Positions 18,149 to 27,590 of a stretch of DNA of 64,000 nt are shown here, in pieces; within the stretch, counting starts at the first letter, position 1, and every line of letters starts with the position of its first letter. Position numbers and translations under genes: made by a program. Origin of the DNA: Sphingobacteriales bacterium (lineage in GTDB: Bacteria; Bacteroidota; Bacteroidia; UKL13-3); NCBI GenBank assembly GCA_021299635.1, contig JAJTFA010000002.1, positions 124,001 through 188,000 on the forward strand, read 5' to 3'. Under the pieces are notes generated by a model. It was given only the letters and a program-made list of their open reading frames with translations, ran no database searches and was not told where the DNA came from.

Positions 18149-18856
18149 ATGACAGATGAAGAGAGAATAAAGAAGGCTTTTGAGAAAAAGAATTGGCCGG
18201 AAATTAAAGTAACCGATAGCTGGGCCACTTTTAAAATTATGGCCGAGTTTGTTGAGGGTTTTGAGAAGATGAGCCGCATTGGCCCTTGTGTTTCCATATT
18301 TGGTTCGGCCAGAACAAAGGCTGAGCACCCATATTATAAGCTTGCCGAAGAAATTGCGGGTAAATTGGTAAATGCAGGTTTTGGCGTAATTACAGGAGGC
18401 GGACCCGGTATAATGGAGGCAGGAAATAAAGGAGCCTTTGAAGCCAATGGAAAATCTGTGGGACTTGGAATAGAATTACCTTTTGAGCAATTTGTAAATA
18501 AATTTGTTGATCGGGATAAGATGATCAATTTTGATTATTTCTTTGTGCGCAAGGTAATGTTTATGAAGTATGCCCAGGGTTTTATTGCCATGCCAGGTGG
18601 CTTTGGCACGCTGGATGAATTGTTTGAAGCTTTAACCCTTATACAAACACATAAGGTTGCTCGTTTTCCTGTAGTGCTGGTAGGCACCGAATTCTGGAGC
18701 GGACTATTAGACTGGATTAAAGCCGTAATGCTGCAGAAAGAAAAAAATATCAATCCGGAGGATCTGTTTTTGTTTAAGCTGGTAGATACCGCAGATGATG
18801 CAGTAAACTATATTTTGGATTATTATGCCGACATGGCCATTTCACCCAATTTTTAA
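18149..18856 (+). CDS. LOG family (TIGR00730) nucleoside 5'-monophosphate phosphoribohydrolase
   Basis: This 235-residue Rossmann-fold protein of the LOG/lysine-decarboxylase-like family removes the ribose-5-phosphate from (cytokinin) nucleotides. The diagnostic motifs are VITGGGPGIMEAGNKGA and PGGFGTLDELFEALTLIQ, corresponding to the family PGGxGTxxE motif with its catalytic acid. The N-terminus is a charged helix (MTDEERIKKAFEKKNWPEIK). It follows the YqeY hairpin and precedes malic enzyme by 12 bases. In bacteria outside plant associations the natural substrate is generally AMP-like nucleotides or remains unknown. Confidence 0.88.
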   Translation: MTDEERIKKAFEKKNWPEIKVTDSWATFKIMAEFVEGFEKMSRIGPCVSIFGSARTKAEHPYYKLAEEIAGKLVNAGFGVITGGGPGIMEAGNKGAFEANGKSVGLGIELPFEQFVNKFVDRDKMINFDYFFVRKVMFMKYAQGFIAMPGGFGTLDELFEALTLIQTHKVARFPVVLVGTEFWSGLLDWIKAVMLQKEKNINPEDLFLFKLVDTADDAVNYILDYYADMAISPNF

Positions 18857-18868
18857 TATTTATTTGTT

Positions 18869-21130
18869 ATGTCAACACTGAAAGAAGACGCATTAAAATA
18901 CCACAGCAAGGGTCGCCCCGGCAAAATAGCTGTTATACCCACAAAACCCACCAACACCAAACGCGATTTAAGTTTGGCCTATTCTCCCGGAGTAGCAGAG
19001 CCATGCCTGGCAATTGCCGAAAACCCCGAAGATGTATATAAATACACATCTAAAGGCAATCTGGTGGCTGTTATTTCCAACGGCACAGCAGTTCTTGGGC
19101 TTGGTGATATTGGTGCCGAAGCATCAAAGCCTGTTATGGAAGGTAAAGGGGTGTTGTTTAAAATATTTGCCGATATAGATGTATTTGATATTGAAATAAA
19201 CACCAAAGACACAGAGGAGTTTATAAAAACCGTTAAGGCCATCAGTCCCACATTTGGCGGCATTAATTTGGAAGATATCAAAGCACCTGAGTGTTTTGAA
19301 ATTGAACGAAGGCTTAAAGAAGAGCTCGACATACCCATCATGCACGATGACCAGCATGGCACTGCTATAATTACGGGCGCAGCCCTGCTCAATTCATTAG
19401 AGTTGGTAAAAAAGAAAATAGATCGTGTGCAGGTAGTGTTTAACGGGGCAGGCGCCTCTGCTGTTTCCTGCGCAAAGGTGTTTCTAAGTTTGGGCGTAAA
19501 GAAAGAAAACCTGATTATGTGCGATAGCAAAGGGGTTATCAGAAAAGACAGCCCCAATCTGGATGAAACCAAACAATTTTTTGCCACAGAAAGAAATATA
19601 CACACCCTAACAGATGCAATGAAAGATGCAGATGTTTTTGTTGGTTTATCTAAAGGAAATGTAGTGAGCCAAGATATGGTGCGCAGTATGGCTAAAGATT
19701 GCGTGGTTTTTGCGTTGGCTAATCCGGATCCGGAAATTTCTTATGCTGATGCTATCGCATCACGCCCTGATATTATTTTAGCCACAGGCCGCAGTGATTT
19801 CCCAAATCAGGTAAACAATGTGCTTGGATTTCCTTTCATTTTCCGCGGTGCATTGGATGTGCGTGCCACCAAAATAAATGAAGAAATGAAACTGGCAGCT
19901 GTGCATGCATTGGCCCAATTGGCCAAAGAGCCTGTTCCGGAAATAGTGAATATGGCCTATAATGAAAAGAGCATTCAGTTTGGCAGAAATTATATTATTC
20001 CAAAACCACTCGACCCGCGTTTAATTACTACTGTGTCGCCTGCAGTGGCAAAAGCAGCTATGGAGTCCGGTGTGGCCAAAAAACAAATTACCGATTGGGA
20101 GGCATATAAATCAGAATTGCTTACTCGTTTGGGAAAGGAAAGTAATTTTATTCGTGTGATTGGAAGCAAGGCGCGCAAAAACCCTAAACGCGTGGTGTTT
20201 GCCGAAGCCGATAATTATAAAATATTACGAGCCGCACAAATTGTAAAAGACGAAGGTATTGCCCATCCTATTTTGTTGGGTGATAAAGTTAAAATTGAAC
20301 AAATTATTCAAGAGAATAATATCAACCTTTCCGGTGTGGCTATTATTAATCCGCTGGAGGAAGAAGAGAAAAGAAATGCATATGCCGAAGTTTTTTATAA
20401 ACGTAGACAAAGAAAAGGAACCACCCTGCATGAGGCAAAGAAACTCATGCGCGATAGAAATCATTTTGCGCCCATGATGGTTGAGCTGGGAGAAGCAGAT
20501 GCCATGATATCGGGATTAACAAAAAATTACCCAAGCACCATTAAACCGGCATTGCAAATTCTGGGCAAAGAAGAAGGCACAAAAAAAGTGGCCGGTATGT
20601 ATATCATGCTCACACAAAAGGGCACGTTGTTTTTCTCAGATGCTACCGTAAATATTAATCCGCATGTTGATGAAATTGTAGACATAACCAAACTCACTTA
20701 TGATGCAGTAAAAAAATTCAATATTAACCCACGCATTGCATTGCTTTCCTATTCCAACTTTGGTTCGGCAGAAGGAGAAACACCTAATACAATGGCAGAG
20801 GCACGCAGGATATTAAAAGAAAAATATCCGTATATGGTTGTTGATGGTGATTTGCAGGCCAATATTGCATTAAATCAGAAATTGCTTCAGGAAAATTTTC
20901 CTTTTAGTGAGTTGTGTGGTGAGCCGGTTAATACCTTTATTTTTCCAAAACTTTCTGCAGGTAATATTTCTTACAAAATGCTACAGGAGCTGGGCGCAGC
21001 AGAGGCAATTGGTCCGGTTCTGCTGGGGCTCAAAAAATCAGCGCACATCCTTCAGTTGGGAAGCAGCGTTAGAGAAATTGTAAATATGGTAATTATTGCC
21101 GTTGTAGACGCTCAGAGCAAAGAAAATTAA
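18869..21130 (+). CDS. maeB: NADP-dependent malic enzyme, malic-PTA hybrid type
   Basis: This 753-residue two-module enzyme converts malate to pyruvate and CO2 with reduction of NADP. Residues 1-420 are the malic enzyme part: YSPGVAEPCLAI, VAVISNGTAVLGLGDIG, HDDQHGTAIITGAALLNSLE (metal and substrate region) and the cofactor site VVFNGAGASAVSCAKVF. Residues about 430-753 are a phosphate acetyltransferase-like domain, which is regulatory and catalytically inactive in MaeB proteins. The length is normal for the hybrid family. It is the last gene of the plus-strand run and converges with the lycopene cyclase gene. Confidence 0.95.
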   Translation: MSTLKEDALKYHSKGRPGKIAVIPTKPTNTKRDLSLAYSPGVAEPCLAIAENPEDVYKYTSKGNLVAVISNGTAVLGLGDIGAEASKPVMEGKGVLFKIFADIDVFDIEINTKDTEEFIKTVKAISPTFGGINLEDIKAPECFEIERRLKEELDIPIMHDDQHGTAIITGAALLNSLELVKKKIDRVQVVFNGAGASAVSCAKVFLSLGVKKENLIMCDSKGVIRKDSPNLDETKQFFATERNIHTLTDAMKDADVFVGLSKGNVVSQDMVRSMAKDCVVFALANPDPEISYADAIASRPDIILATGRSDFPNQVNNVLGFPFIFRGALDVRATKINEEMKLAAVHALAQLAKEPVPEIVNMAYNEKSIQFGRNYIIPKPLDPRLITTVSPAVAKAAMESGVAKKQITDWEAYKSELLTRLGKESNFIRVIGSKARKNPKRVVFAEADNYKILRAAQIVKDEGIAHPILLGDKVKIEQIIQENNINLSGVAIINPLEEEEKRNAYAEVFYKRRQRKGTTLHEAKKLMRDRNHFAPMMVELGEADAMISGLTKNYPSTIKPALQILGKEEGTKKVAGMYIMLTQKGTLFFSDATVNINPHVDEIVDITKLTYDAVKKFNINPRIALLSYSNFGSAEGETPNTMAEARRILKEKYPYMVVDGDLQANIALNQKLLQENFPFSELCGEPVNTFIFPKLSAGNISYKMLQELGAAEAIGPVLLGLKKSAHILQLGSSVREIVNMVIIAVVDAQSKEN

Positions 21131-21168
21131 AAGATTCAAAAACGCTGGCGCTCAAAGTCTGGGTTTTC

Positions 21169-21858
21169 TTATGCCACTATTCTTTTCCTTATCAATGCTT
21201 CCATTACTGTAATAGGAAGCAACAAGCAGGTTAATGCATAAATGGTATCTTCAACAGGAATGGTGTGTAGGCGCAAGCCAAGTATTTCCTCCTGATTGTA
21301 CCAAACAACCGGTTGTGGTGTAGCAGCTCCTGTAAGGATACCATTGACAATACAAAAAGGCGCCAGGTGTAACAAATATGCAAGCCAGAAGTAGCCCATC
21401 CAAGGGGTTTTAAGAAAAAGATAATGTATGAGCAACAATATCGAAGCGATAAGGGCATTATAAAAAGTATAGGTTTTTTGTGTACTAAATAAAGCAATAA
21501 CAAACGTAAGTACCAGAAAAAATAAGGTAATATGATGCTTGCTATTTTTAAATGGCTCCTTTTTGATGTATGCTTTAATACAGGCATAAATAAAAACGGA
21601 AGCATATGGCACCACCACAAAAAAACTCCATTCTTCCAAAGGCAAATCGTTTACGCGAATACTCCACACGTAGTCCGTATTAAAGCCCCAAACACCTGTG
21701 CGCGCAAACCAGCCATCCCAAAGGATAAAAAGAATTCCGTTTAAGGCAATACCTGTAAACAAAGGCCCCCAGCTTTTGTAAAAAGCAACTTTTTTGTCAA
21801 AACTTAACAAAAAAGGAAAAATAAAAGAAGCCAGCATTAACCAGGCGTAGAGCGACAT
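21169..21858 (-). CDS. Lycopene cyclase domain protein (CrtYcd-type)
   Basis: This 229-residue integral membrane protein with about seven hydrophobic helices has two tandem lycopene-cyclase (TIGR03462) repeats. Each repeat has the family pattern: LF(T)GIALNGILFILWDGWFARTGVWGF with N.DYV..IR..DLPLEEW.FF, then the related PFCIVNGILTG and LRLHTIPVEDTIYALTCLLLPI. The enzyme cyclises lycopene to beta-carotene and fuses the two halves that are separate CrtYc and CrtYd subunits in actinobacteria. The start is 3 bases after the CrtZ stop, so the pair forms an operon. No phytoene synthase or desaturase is in the window. Confidence 0.9.
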   Translation of the reverse strand: MSLYAWLMLASFIFPFLLSFDKKVAFYKSWGPLFTGIALNGILFILWDGWFARTGVWGFNTDYVWSIRVNDLPLEEWSFFVVVPYASVFIYACIKAYIKKEPFKNSKHHITLFFLVLTFVIALFSTQKTYTFYNALIASILLLIHYLFLKTPWMGYFWLAYLLHLAPFCIVNGILTGAATPQPVVWYNQEEILGLRLHTIPVEDTIYALTCLLLPITVMEALIRKRIVA

Positions 21859-21861
21859 GGG

Positions 21862-22314
21862 CTATTTGGTGGAGTTAGGATCTTTCCAGTATTTAAGAGG
21901 CACTACAAGCATGCCAAAATTTTCACCTTGCTCTTTTCCAAGGTGTTTGTGGTGCAGTTTATGCGCCCTTCTGATAGCGCGCACATAACGGTTGTTCCAG
22001 TGGGTCCAGATTTTAAAACGCTGATGTATGATGATATCATGCACCAGGAAATAAGCAAAACCATAAAGAGAGATGCCAATGCCAATAAATAACCGAAAAT
22101 CATGATGCATGATGCCTGTTATATAACAGTAAGCGCTTGGCACGGCAAATATGAGGAAGAAACTATCGTTCTTCTCAAAGAAGCCTGGTTCTACCTGATG
22201 GTGGTCTTTATGCAAATACCATAGCAGGCCATGCATAACAAACTTATGCGTAAACCAGGCCATAAATTCCATGAACCAAAAGGTAGCAAATACAATAAGA
22301 ATATTTAACCACAT
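21862..22314 (-). CDS. crtZ: Beta-carotene hydroxylase
   Basis: This 150-residue membrane di-iron hydroxylase of the fatty acid hydroxylase superfamily introduces 3-hydroxyl groups into beta-carotene to give zeaxanthin. The four histidine clusters are present in order: HKFVMHG, HKDHHQVEPG, HDIIIHQRF and HKLHHKH. Three or four hydrophobic segments surround them. It lies directly upstream of the lycopene cyclase gene, so the two-step conversion lycopene to zeaxanthin is encoded together. The length is typical of bacterial CrtZ. Confidence 0.93.
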   Translation of the reverse strand: MWLNILIVFATFWFMEFMAWFTHKFVMHGLLWYLHKDHHQVEPGFFEKNDSFFLIFAVPSAYCYITGIMHHDFRLFIGIGISLYGFAYFLVHDIIIHQRFKIWTHWNNRYVRAIRRAHKLHHKHLGKEQGENFGMLVVPLKYWKDPNSTK

Positions 22315-22387
22315 AACTAATTAACCAAAGTAGGTAAAAATGGTTTCATAAAAAAGCTGTTTCAAATCAGTTAATTGCAAATGGACA

Positions 22388-23833
22388 TTACTGCCCCTGA
22401 GCAAGCGAATAGCCTTTTTTCTCGCCATACACCCTGAGTACTTCATGAGAAGGGATGTAAAAATCTTTGCTAACAGAAGATAACAAAATATAAATTTCTT
22501 GCTGGCTCATTTCACCTTCCACGCGAACCCTGTAATGGTTTACACACTCTGTGAAAACGGATCCGGTAGGCCAAACCATTGTTCCACGGTTTGAAATCAT
22601 GGTTAATTCTTGATTGGTACCTAAATGCAGTTTCAGTTTATCTGCAATTTCAGGTCCAAGCAAGGCCGTTTCAATAAAGAAATCAACCCCGGCAATTTTT
22701 TTGGCAGTGGCATCTTTGGTTGTCTCCATCATTTTTTGCTTGGCGGGCTTAGCAGGTTTCACAAATAGTTTCACATCATTTTTTGCATCACGGGGTTTAG
22801 AAAACTCCGGCTTTTGACCAAGATTTTTGATAATGGCATCAGCAAACTCGTTGGTATTGGATGGGGCAATGGTGCGATCTCCGAAATCTGCCGTGTGGGT
22901 TCCTTGTTCTAGGGTATAGCGCAATGCATTCTCAATTTCGGCTGCTTGTTTTACATAACCAAGGTGGCGCAGCATCATTAAACCACTAAGCAATAAAGAT
23001 GTTGGGTTTGCCAGCAGTTTTCCTGCAATATCAGGTGCGGTTCCGTGCACAGCCTCAAAGATGGAAATATTATCTCCAATGTTTGCAGAAGGAGCAAACC
23101 CTAAACCGCCAACCAGCCCAGCACATAAATCACTCATAATGTCTCCCTGCAGGTTGGTAAGTACCACCACCTGAAACTCATGCGGGCGTGCCACCAGTTT
23201 CATAGCAAGGTCGTCCACAATAATATCATTGCTGTTTATTTCAGGGTATTCTTTTGCTACCTCCTGAAAGGTTTCCAGAAAGAGGCCATCGGTAAGTTTC
23301 ATGATATTGGCTTTGTGCGCGCAGGTTACTTTGGTAAAACCTTCTTTGCGGGCCATTTCAAAAGCAAAACGCACAACCTGTTCAGAGCCGGGTCTTGATA
23401 TAATTCTGCGGCAAATGGCCACATCATTGGTGTTTAAATGCTCAATTCCACCATAAGTGCCCTCAATATTTTCTCGCACAATTGTTATATCTATCGGAAT
23501 GCCGGCCTTACTAAAAACGGTATCTACGCCCGGCAATGATTGAAAATGCCTGCGGTTGGCATAAGTGCTCCAGGTTTTGCGTGCAGTTACATTAATGCTC
23601 TTCATGCCTTTTCCCTTAGGGGTTTCCATCGGACCTTTAAATAAAATACCTAGCGACTCTACAACTTCTTTTGCCTGCGGTGTCATGCCTGTACTATGCC
23701 CTTGCTCAAAATAGGTTTTGCCCATTTCTATAAACTCATATTGCAGCGGAACACTTGCTGCATTAAATATACCCAATACGGCATCCATAATTTCCGGTCC
23801 AATGCCATCACCCTTTGCAACTGCTATTTTCAT
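22388..23833 (-). CDS. icd: NADP-dependent isocitrate dehydrogenase, Thermus-like long form
   Basis: This 481-residue isocitrate/isopropylmalate dehydrogenase family enzyme of the TCA cycle decarboxylates isocitrate to 2-oxoglutarate. Family features include AVAKGDGIGPEIM, FKGPMETPKGKGMKSINV, the arginine-rich substrate region (YANRRHFQSLPGV), TIVRENIEGTYGG, VTCAHKANIMKLTDGLF, DDLAMKLVARPHEFQVVV and FEAVHGTAPDIAGKLLANPT. It has an extra C-terminal domain of about 140 residues, as in Thermus IDH, separated by a Lys/Ala/Pro-rich linker. Transcription runs from the promoter at 23870-23900, divergent from the AlbA-domain gene. Confidence 0.92.
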   Translation of the reverse strand: MKIAVAKGDGIGPEIMDAVLGIFNAASVPLQYEFIEMGKTYFEQGHSTGMTPQAKEVVESLGILFKGPMETPKGKGMKSINVTARKTWSTYANRRHFQSLPGVDTVFSKAGIPIDITIVRENIEGTYGGIEHLNTNDVAICRRIISRPGSEQVVRFAFEMARKEGFTKVTCAHKANIMKLTDGLFLETFQEVAKEYPEINSNDIIVDDLAMKLVARPHEFQVVVLTNLQGDIMSDLCAGLVGGLGFAPSANIGDNISIFEAVHGTAPDIAGKLLANPTSLLLSGLMMLRHLGYVKQAAEIENALRYTLEQGTHTADFGDRTIAPSNTNEFADAIIKNLGQKPEFSKPRDAKNDVKLFVKPAKPAKQKMMETTKDATAKKIAGVDFFIETALLGPEIADKLKLHLGTNQELTMISNRGTMVWPTGSVFTECVNHYRVRVEGEMSQQEIYILLSSVSKDFYIPSHEVLRVYGEKKGYSLAQGQ

Positions 23834-23869
23834 ATGATTAATAATGTTTTGCTGGTTTTAAAATTGGCG

Positions 23870-23900
23870 CAAATGTAATTCCGACATATCTTGCCTCAAA
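23870..23900 (-). promoter_or_regulatory. Promoter of icd
   Basis: On the minus strand TTTG (23900-23897) is followed after exactly 19 bases by TACATTTG (23877-23870). This is an exact match to the Bacteroidota primary-sigma consensus, giving a leader of roughly 30 bases before the icd ATG. Confidence 0.75.
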
Positions 23901-23937
23901 ATGAAAAATAGAATAGTTTCATAATTATTCACCAAAG

Positions 23938-24567
23938 ATGCCGCTGCACCCCATTTTACTGCTGATTGCCAAAGGCGAAAGTGAATCGCTCGATTTTAAA
24001 AAAACCATCTCGAGTGCCGCAAAAATTGCCAAAACCATGGTTGCATTTGCTAACCATAAGGGGGGCGTGTTGCTGGTGGGCGTTAATGACAACAGAACCA
24101 TTTCGGGTGTTAAAAGTGAAGACGAGAAGTACATGCTGGATTTGGCTGCCTCCTTTTACTGCAAACCTGAAGTAAAACTGGAGCTAACAGAATGGGAACT
24201 AGGAAATAAAACAGTAATAGAGGCAAAAATTAATGAAGGTAAAAATAAGCCTTACTATGCAAAGGATGAAGACGGAAAGTGGTGGGTATACGTGCGGGTA
24301 AAGGACCAATCATTGCTTGCCAGCAAGGTTGTGGTTGATGTGCTTAAGCGCCAATCAGCTAAACAAAACACGCTGATTACCTATACCAAACATGAGCAGT
24401 CCTTGCTGCATTATCTGGATAAACATAATAAAATTACACTTAAGCAATTGTGTAAACTCCTAAATATTTCGAGGTGGCGCGCACAGCGCATGCTCATTAA
24501 TCTGGTTAGTGCCGGTGTCATCAGAAATCATACTACAGAAAAGGAAGAATTTTTTACACTCAGCTAA
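23938..24567 (+). CDS. AlbA_2/Schlafen-type ATP-binding domain protein with winged helix
   Basis: This is a 209-residue protein. Residues about 10-110 form an AlbA_2 (divergent AAA_4, Schlafen-like) domain: KGESESLDFKKTI, then IAKTMVAFANHKGGVLLVGV with DNRTISGV. The C-terminal 60 residues (LHYLDKHNKITLKQLCKLLN, then RWRAQRMLINLVSAGVI) look like a winged helix-turn-helix. Such proteins are usually annotated as putative transcriptional regulators, but the biochemical function is unsettled. It is divergent from icd and about 90 bases upstream of purQ. Confidence 0.8.
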   Translation: MPLHPILLLIAKGESESLDFKKTISSAAKIAKTMVAFANHKGGVLLVGVNDNRTISGVKSEDEKYMLDLAASFYCKPEVKLELTEWELGNKTVIEAKINEGKNKPYYAKDEDGKWWVYVRVKDQSLLASKVVVDVLKRQSAKQNTLITYTKHEQSLLHYLDKHNKITLKQLCKLLNISRWRAQRMLINLVSAGVIRNHTTEKEEFFTLS

Positions 24568-24653
24568 TCCAATTATTAGCGGTGATACTTTCTGTTTTTG
24601 TATTAGCTTATTCCTTTTTATTACTACTTTCGCCCTACATTATTACAAGCTTT

Positions 24654-25349
24654 ATGAAAGTTGGCGTAGTTATTTTTCCGGGCTCTAACTGTGATCAGGA
24701 CGCAGTTTATGCCTTTCAAAATCAATTTGGTTGCGAAACGGTAACACTTTGGCACAAGGATCAAGATTTGCAAGGTTGCAATTTAATTTTTCTTCCGGGC
24801 GGATTTAGCTATGGAGACTACCTGCGCAGCGGTGCCATTGCGCGTTTTTCGCCAATTATGCAGCATGTAATTGAGTTTGCATCAAAAGGAGGGCTCGTTT
24901 TTGGCGTATGCAATGGCTTTCAGATTTTGTGCGAATCGCATTTGTTGCCTGGAGCATTGCTGCACAATGCCCATCAGAAGTTTAATTGTAAAAATGTTTT
25001 TATCAGTGCGCAAACAAGCAATAGCGCAATTACCTCCGCTATGATGCCTGGCACAGCACTTAAGATACCCATAGCCCACGGTGAGGGTAAATATTATTGT
25101 GATGAGCCAACGCTGGCATCACTTAAAGCCAATGATCAGATATTGTTTAGGTATTGTGATGAGCAAGGCAATATAACTGATGAGGCCAACCCCAACGGTT
25201 CATTAGAGAATATTGCAGGTATTTGTAATGATAAAAGAAACGTATTTGGCATGATGCCCCACCCGGAACGAGCAGTTGACGCTGATTTATATAATACCGA
25301 TGGTCGCCTGCTGTTTGAAAGCCTGCTCTCAATGGCTTTTTCGCGCTAA
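24654..25349 (+). CDS. purQ: Phosphoribosylformylglycinamidine synthase glutaminase subunit
   Basis: This 231-residue class I glutamine amidotransferase supplies ammonia to PurL in purine synthesis. The ATG at 24654 (MKVGVVIFPGSNCDQD) is the family start; the open frame to 24582 adds a hydrophobic stretch that is not part of PurQ. The catalytic triad is visible: Cys86 in FGVCNGFQIL, and His and Glu in MMPHPERAVD near the C-terminus. The LPGGFSYGDYLRSGAIA segment is characteristic. The stand-alone subunit implies separate PurS and PurL elsewhere. The gltX promoter element follows. Confidence 0.95.
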   Translation: MKVGVVIFPGSNCDQDAVYAFQNQFGCETVTLWHKDQDLQGCNLIFLPGGFSYGDYLRSGAIARFSPIMQHVIEFASKGGLVFGVCNGFQILCESHLLPGALLHNAHQKFNCKNVFISAQTSNSAITSAMMPGTALKIPIAHGEGKYYCDEPTLASLKANDQILFRYCDEQGNITDEANPNGSLENIAGICNDKRNVFGMMPHPERAVDADLYNTDGRLLFESLLSMAFSR

Positions 25350-25400
25350 AAGCTCCCGGCTGCAGCCAAGCGGTTGCCGCTGCACTTTGCATTATATTCT

Positions 25401-25408
25401 TATCTTTG
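25401..25408 (+). promoter_or_regulatory. Candidate -7 element of gltX
   Basis: TATCTTTG followed by C is an exact match to TAnnTTTGc, ending 9 bases before the ATG at 25418. It therefore excludes a start further upstream and implies a leader of only a few bases. No TTTG lies at the ideal spacing. Confidence 0.55.
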
Positions 25409-25417
25409 CCGCCTCAT

Positions 25418-26962
25418 ATGGAAGACAGAAGAGTTCGTGTTCGCTTTGCTCCCAGCCCAACAGGGCCGCTGCATATTGGCGGTGTAAGAACCGCATTGTA
25501 TAATTATCTCTTGGCTAAAAAGCATGGTGGAGATTTTATTCTGCGCATTGAAGATACAGATCAAACGCGCTTTGTTCCCGGTGCAGAAGAGTATATTATT
25601 GAATCATTAAAATGGCTTGGCATTACACCCAACGAAGGGTTGGGTTTTGGGGATGGCCCCCATGCACCATACCGCCAGAGTGAGCGAAAGCCTATGTACC
25701 GGCAGTATGCAGAACATCTCATTGCAAGCGGGCATGCATATTATGCCTTTGATACTGCAGAAGAACTGGAATCGATGCGTGAGCGCCTGAAGGCCTCCAA
25801 TGTAGATGCCAAATATGATGCGATTACACGAGCTGCAATGAAAAACTCACTTACCCTGCCTGAAGATGAAGTTAAACGCAGGCTGGAAAGTGGTGACCCC
25901 TACGTGGTACGCATTAAACTTCCGCGCAAAGACGAAGTAAAATTTCATGATGAAATACGAGGCTGGGTTAGCTTTAATACATCCCAGATGGATGATAAAG
26001 TGCTGTTTAAAAGTGATGGTATGCCTACTTATCATTTGGCCAACGTAGTAGACGATTATTTGATGCAAATATCTCATGTGATACGTGGCGAAGAGTGGTT
26101 GCCCTCTGCGCCCTTACATGTTTTATTGTACCGCTATCTGGGATGGGAAGCAGTGATGCCGAAATTTGCGCATTTGCCCCTGTTGCTTAAACCGGAGGGC
26201 AATGGTAAATTGAGCAAACGAGACGGTGACCGCCTGGGTTTTCCTGTTTTTCCTCTGGAGTGGAAAGACCCTGCAAGCGGAGAAATTTCAAGTGGTTATA
26301 GAGAAACTGGCTATCTACCCGATGCGGTTGTAAACCTGCTAGCTTTTCTTGGCTGGAACCCGGGTACACAGCAGGAGTTGTTTAGTGTAAATGAATTGGT
26401 GGGAGCCTTTGGTTTAGATCGTGTAAGCAAATCAGGCGCTAAGTTCGACCTGAACAAAGCCAAGTGGTTTAATCAGCAATACATCAGAAAAACAGATGAA
26501 GTGCTATTGGCATCCGCATTGAACAAAACGCTGCAACAAAATTCAATACAAGCAGGCAATGAATACGTGCTGGCAGTTTGCAGGTTGGTTAAAGAAAAAA
26601 TCACATTCATAAGTGAACTATGGACCTATAGCCATTACTTTTTTAAATTACCTGAAAGTTATGATGAAGGTGTGGTTGCAAAAAGGTGGAACGAAAAATC
26701 AGCTCCCGTTACGCAAAATCTTATAACTACTTTCGGTAATTTGCCGGCCTTTGATGCAACAGCTGTGGAAGCTGCTTATAACGAAACACTGGCAAAGAAT
26801 GAGGTTGCCAATAAAGATTTTCTTCAGTTGTTTCGGGTTATGCTTTCAGGTGTAGGTTCGGGGCCTCCGGTTTTTGAAATGGCTGCCCTGTTTGGCAAAG
26901 AAAATACCATTGAGCGCTTACAAACAGCGTTGAATATACTGTCATCAACCAAACAGCCATAA
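25418..26962 (+). CDS. gltX: Glutamyl-tRNA synthetase
   Basis: This 514-residue class I aminoacyl-tRNA synthetase charges tRNA-Glu. The HIGH-type motif is in VRFAPSPTGPLHIGGVRTAL and the KMSKS-type motif is KLSKRDGDR. FILRIEDTDQTR and VIRGEEWLPSAPLHVLL are family segments. The ATG at 25418 (MEDRRVRV) was chosen because a Bacteroidota -7 element covers the region of the alternative upstream TTG. A C-terminal anticodon-binding domain is complete. It is followed after 4 bases by the lipoprotein gene. Confidence 0.97.
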   Translation: MEDRRVRVRFAPSPTGPLHIGGVRTALYNYLLAKKHGGDFILRIEDTDQTRFVPGAEEYIIESLKWLGITPNEGLGFGDGPHAPYRQSERKPMYRQYAEHLIASGHAYYAFDTAEELESMRERLKASNVDAKYDAITRAAMKNSLTLPEDEVKRRLESGDPYVVRIKLPRKDEVKFHDEIRGWVSFNTSQMDDKVLFKSDGMPTYHLANVVDDYLMQISHVIRGEEWLPSAPLHVLLYRYLGWEAVMPKFAHLPLLLKPEGNGKLSKRDGDRLGFPVFPLEWKDPASGEISSGYRETGYLPDAVVNLLAFLGWNPGTQQELFSVNELVGAFGLDRVSKSGAKFDLNKAKWFNQQYIRKTDEVLLASALNKTLQQNSIQAGNEYVLAVCRLVKEKITFISELWTYSHYFFKLPESYDEGVVAKRWNEKSAPVTQNLITTFGNLPAFDATAVEAAYNETLAKNEVANKDFLQLFRVMLSGVGSGPPVFEMAALFGKENTIERLQTALNILSSTKQP

Positions 26963-26966
26963 TCGC

Positions 26967-27581
26967 ATGAATATAAACGCCCGTCTTTTTATAATATTAA
27001 TCGCCATCCTAACCGGATGCGCAGCACATTTTGATCGATATCCCGGAGAAAGACTTAGCAGTATCCCAGTAGAACTACATGGTGAATATTACTTCCACGA
27101 AAAGCCATCCTTTCTTTACATGTTTAAAAAAGATAGCGCAGCGGTAAGGATTATGGCCGACCGCATCATGCCCATTCCCGGATCAAAGGCCGGAGGCGAG
27201 CCACTTATACTTGGTGACACAGTTGTATTTTCTAAGTTTGGTAAATATTATGCAATGAGCCAGAGGGATGAAAATATACCAAACGCATGGACCGTTTCTG
27301 TGGTGAGAGCGGATAAGAATAATCTGTATATTTATAGTATAGAAGAAAATGCAGACTACACTGAAAAACTAGTTAAGCTTTTTGTTAGTGAGACATTCGC
27401 CAGGCAATCCGATGGCTCTTATAAAAGAATTGTGGTGACTAATGAGGTGAAGATGCGCAACCTGAAACATTCTTCATCAGATACGGCTGTTGTGTTTAAA
27501 ATGGGAGAGGAAAGCCTTAATTTCCTGTTTGAAAAATATGTTTCAAAAGAAAAGCCGCTACATTTGCGTAGGGTAAAATAA
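26967..27581 (+). CDS. Predicted lipoprotein of unknown function
   Basis: This 204-residue protein has a lipoprotein signal: hydrophobic LFIILIAILTGC with the lipobox Cys at residue 18. The mature part is mixed alpha/beta with no recognised domain. It includes GEYYFHEKPSFLYMFKKDS and a Lys-rich end (KEKPLHLRRVK). Start 4 bases after gltX and end 9 bases before the B12-binding subunit gene suggest co-transcription, but no functional link is evident. The function is unknown. Confidence 0.75.
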   Translation: MNINARLFIILIAILTGCAAHFDRYPGERLSSIPVELHGEYYFHEKPSFLYMFKKDSAAVRIMADRIMPIPGSKAGGEPLILGDTVVFSKFGKYYAMSQRDENIPNAWTVSVVRADKNNLYIYSIEENADYTEKLVKLFVSETFARQSDGSYKRIVVTNEVKMRNLKHSSSDTAVVFKMGEESLNFLFEKYVSKEKPLHLRRVK

Positions 27582-27590
27582 ATAATAAAC

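Noticed and set aside
24582..24653. Hydrophobic N-terminal extension of PurQ
   Set aside because: Family members begin at the MKVGVVIFPGSN segment. The extension would turn a cytosolic enzyme into an exported one.
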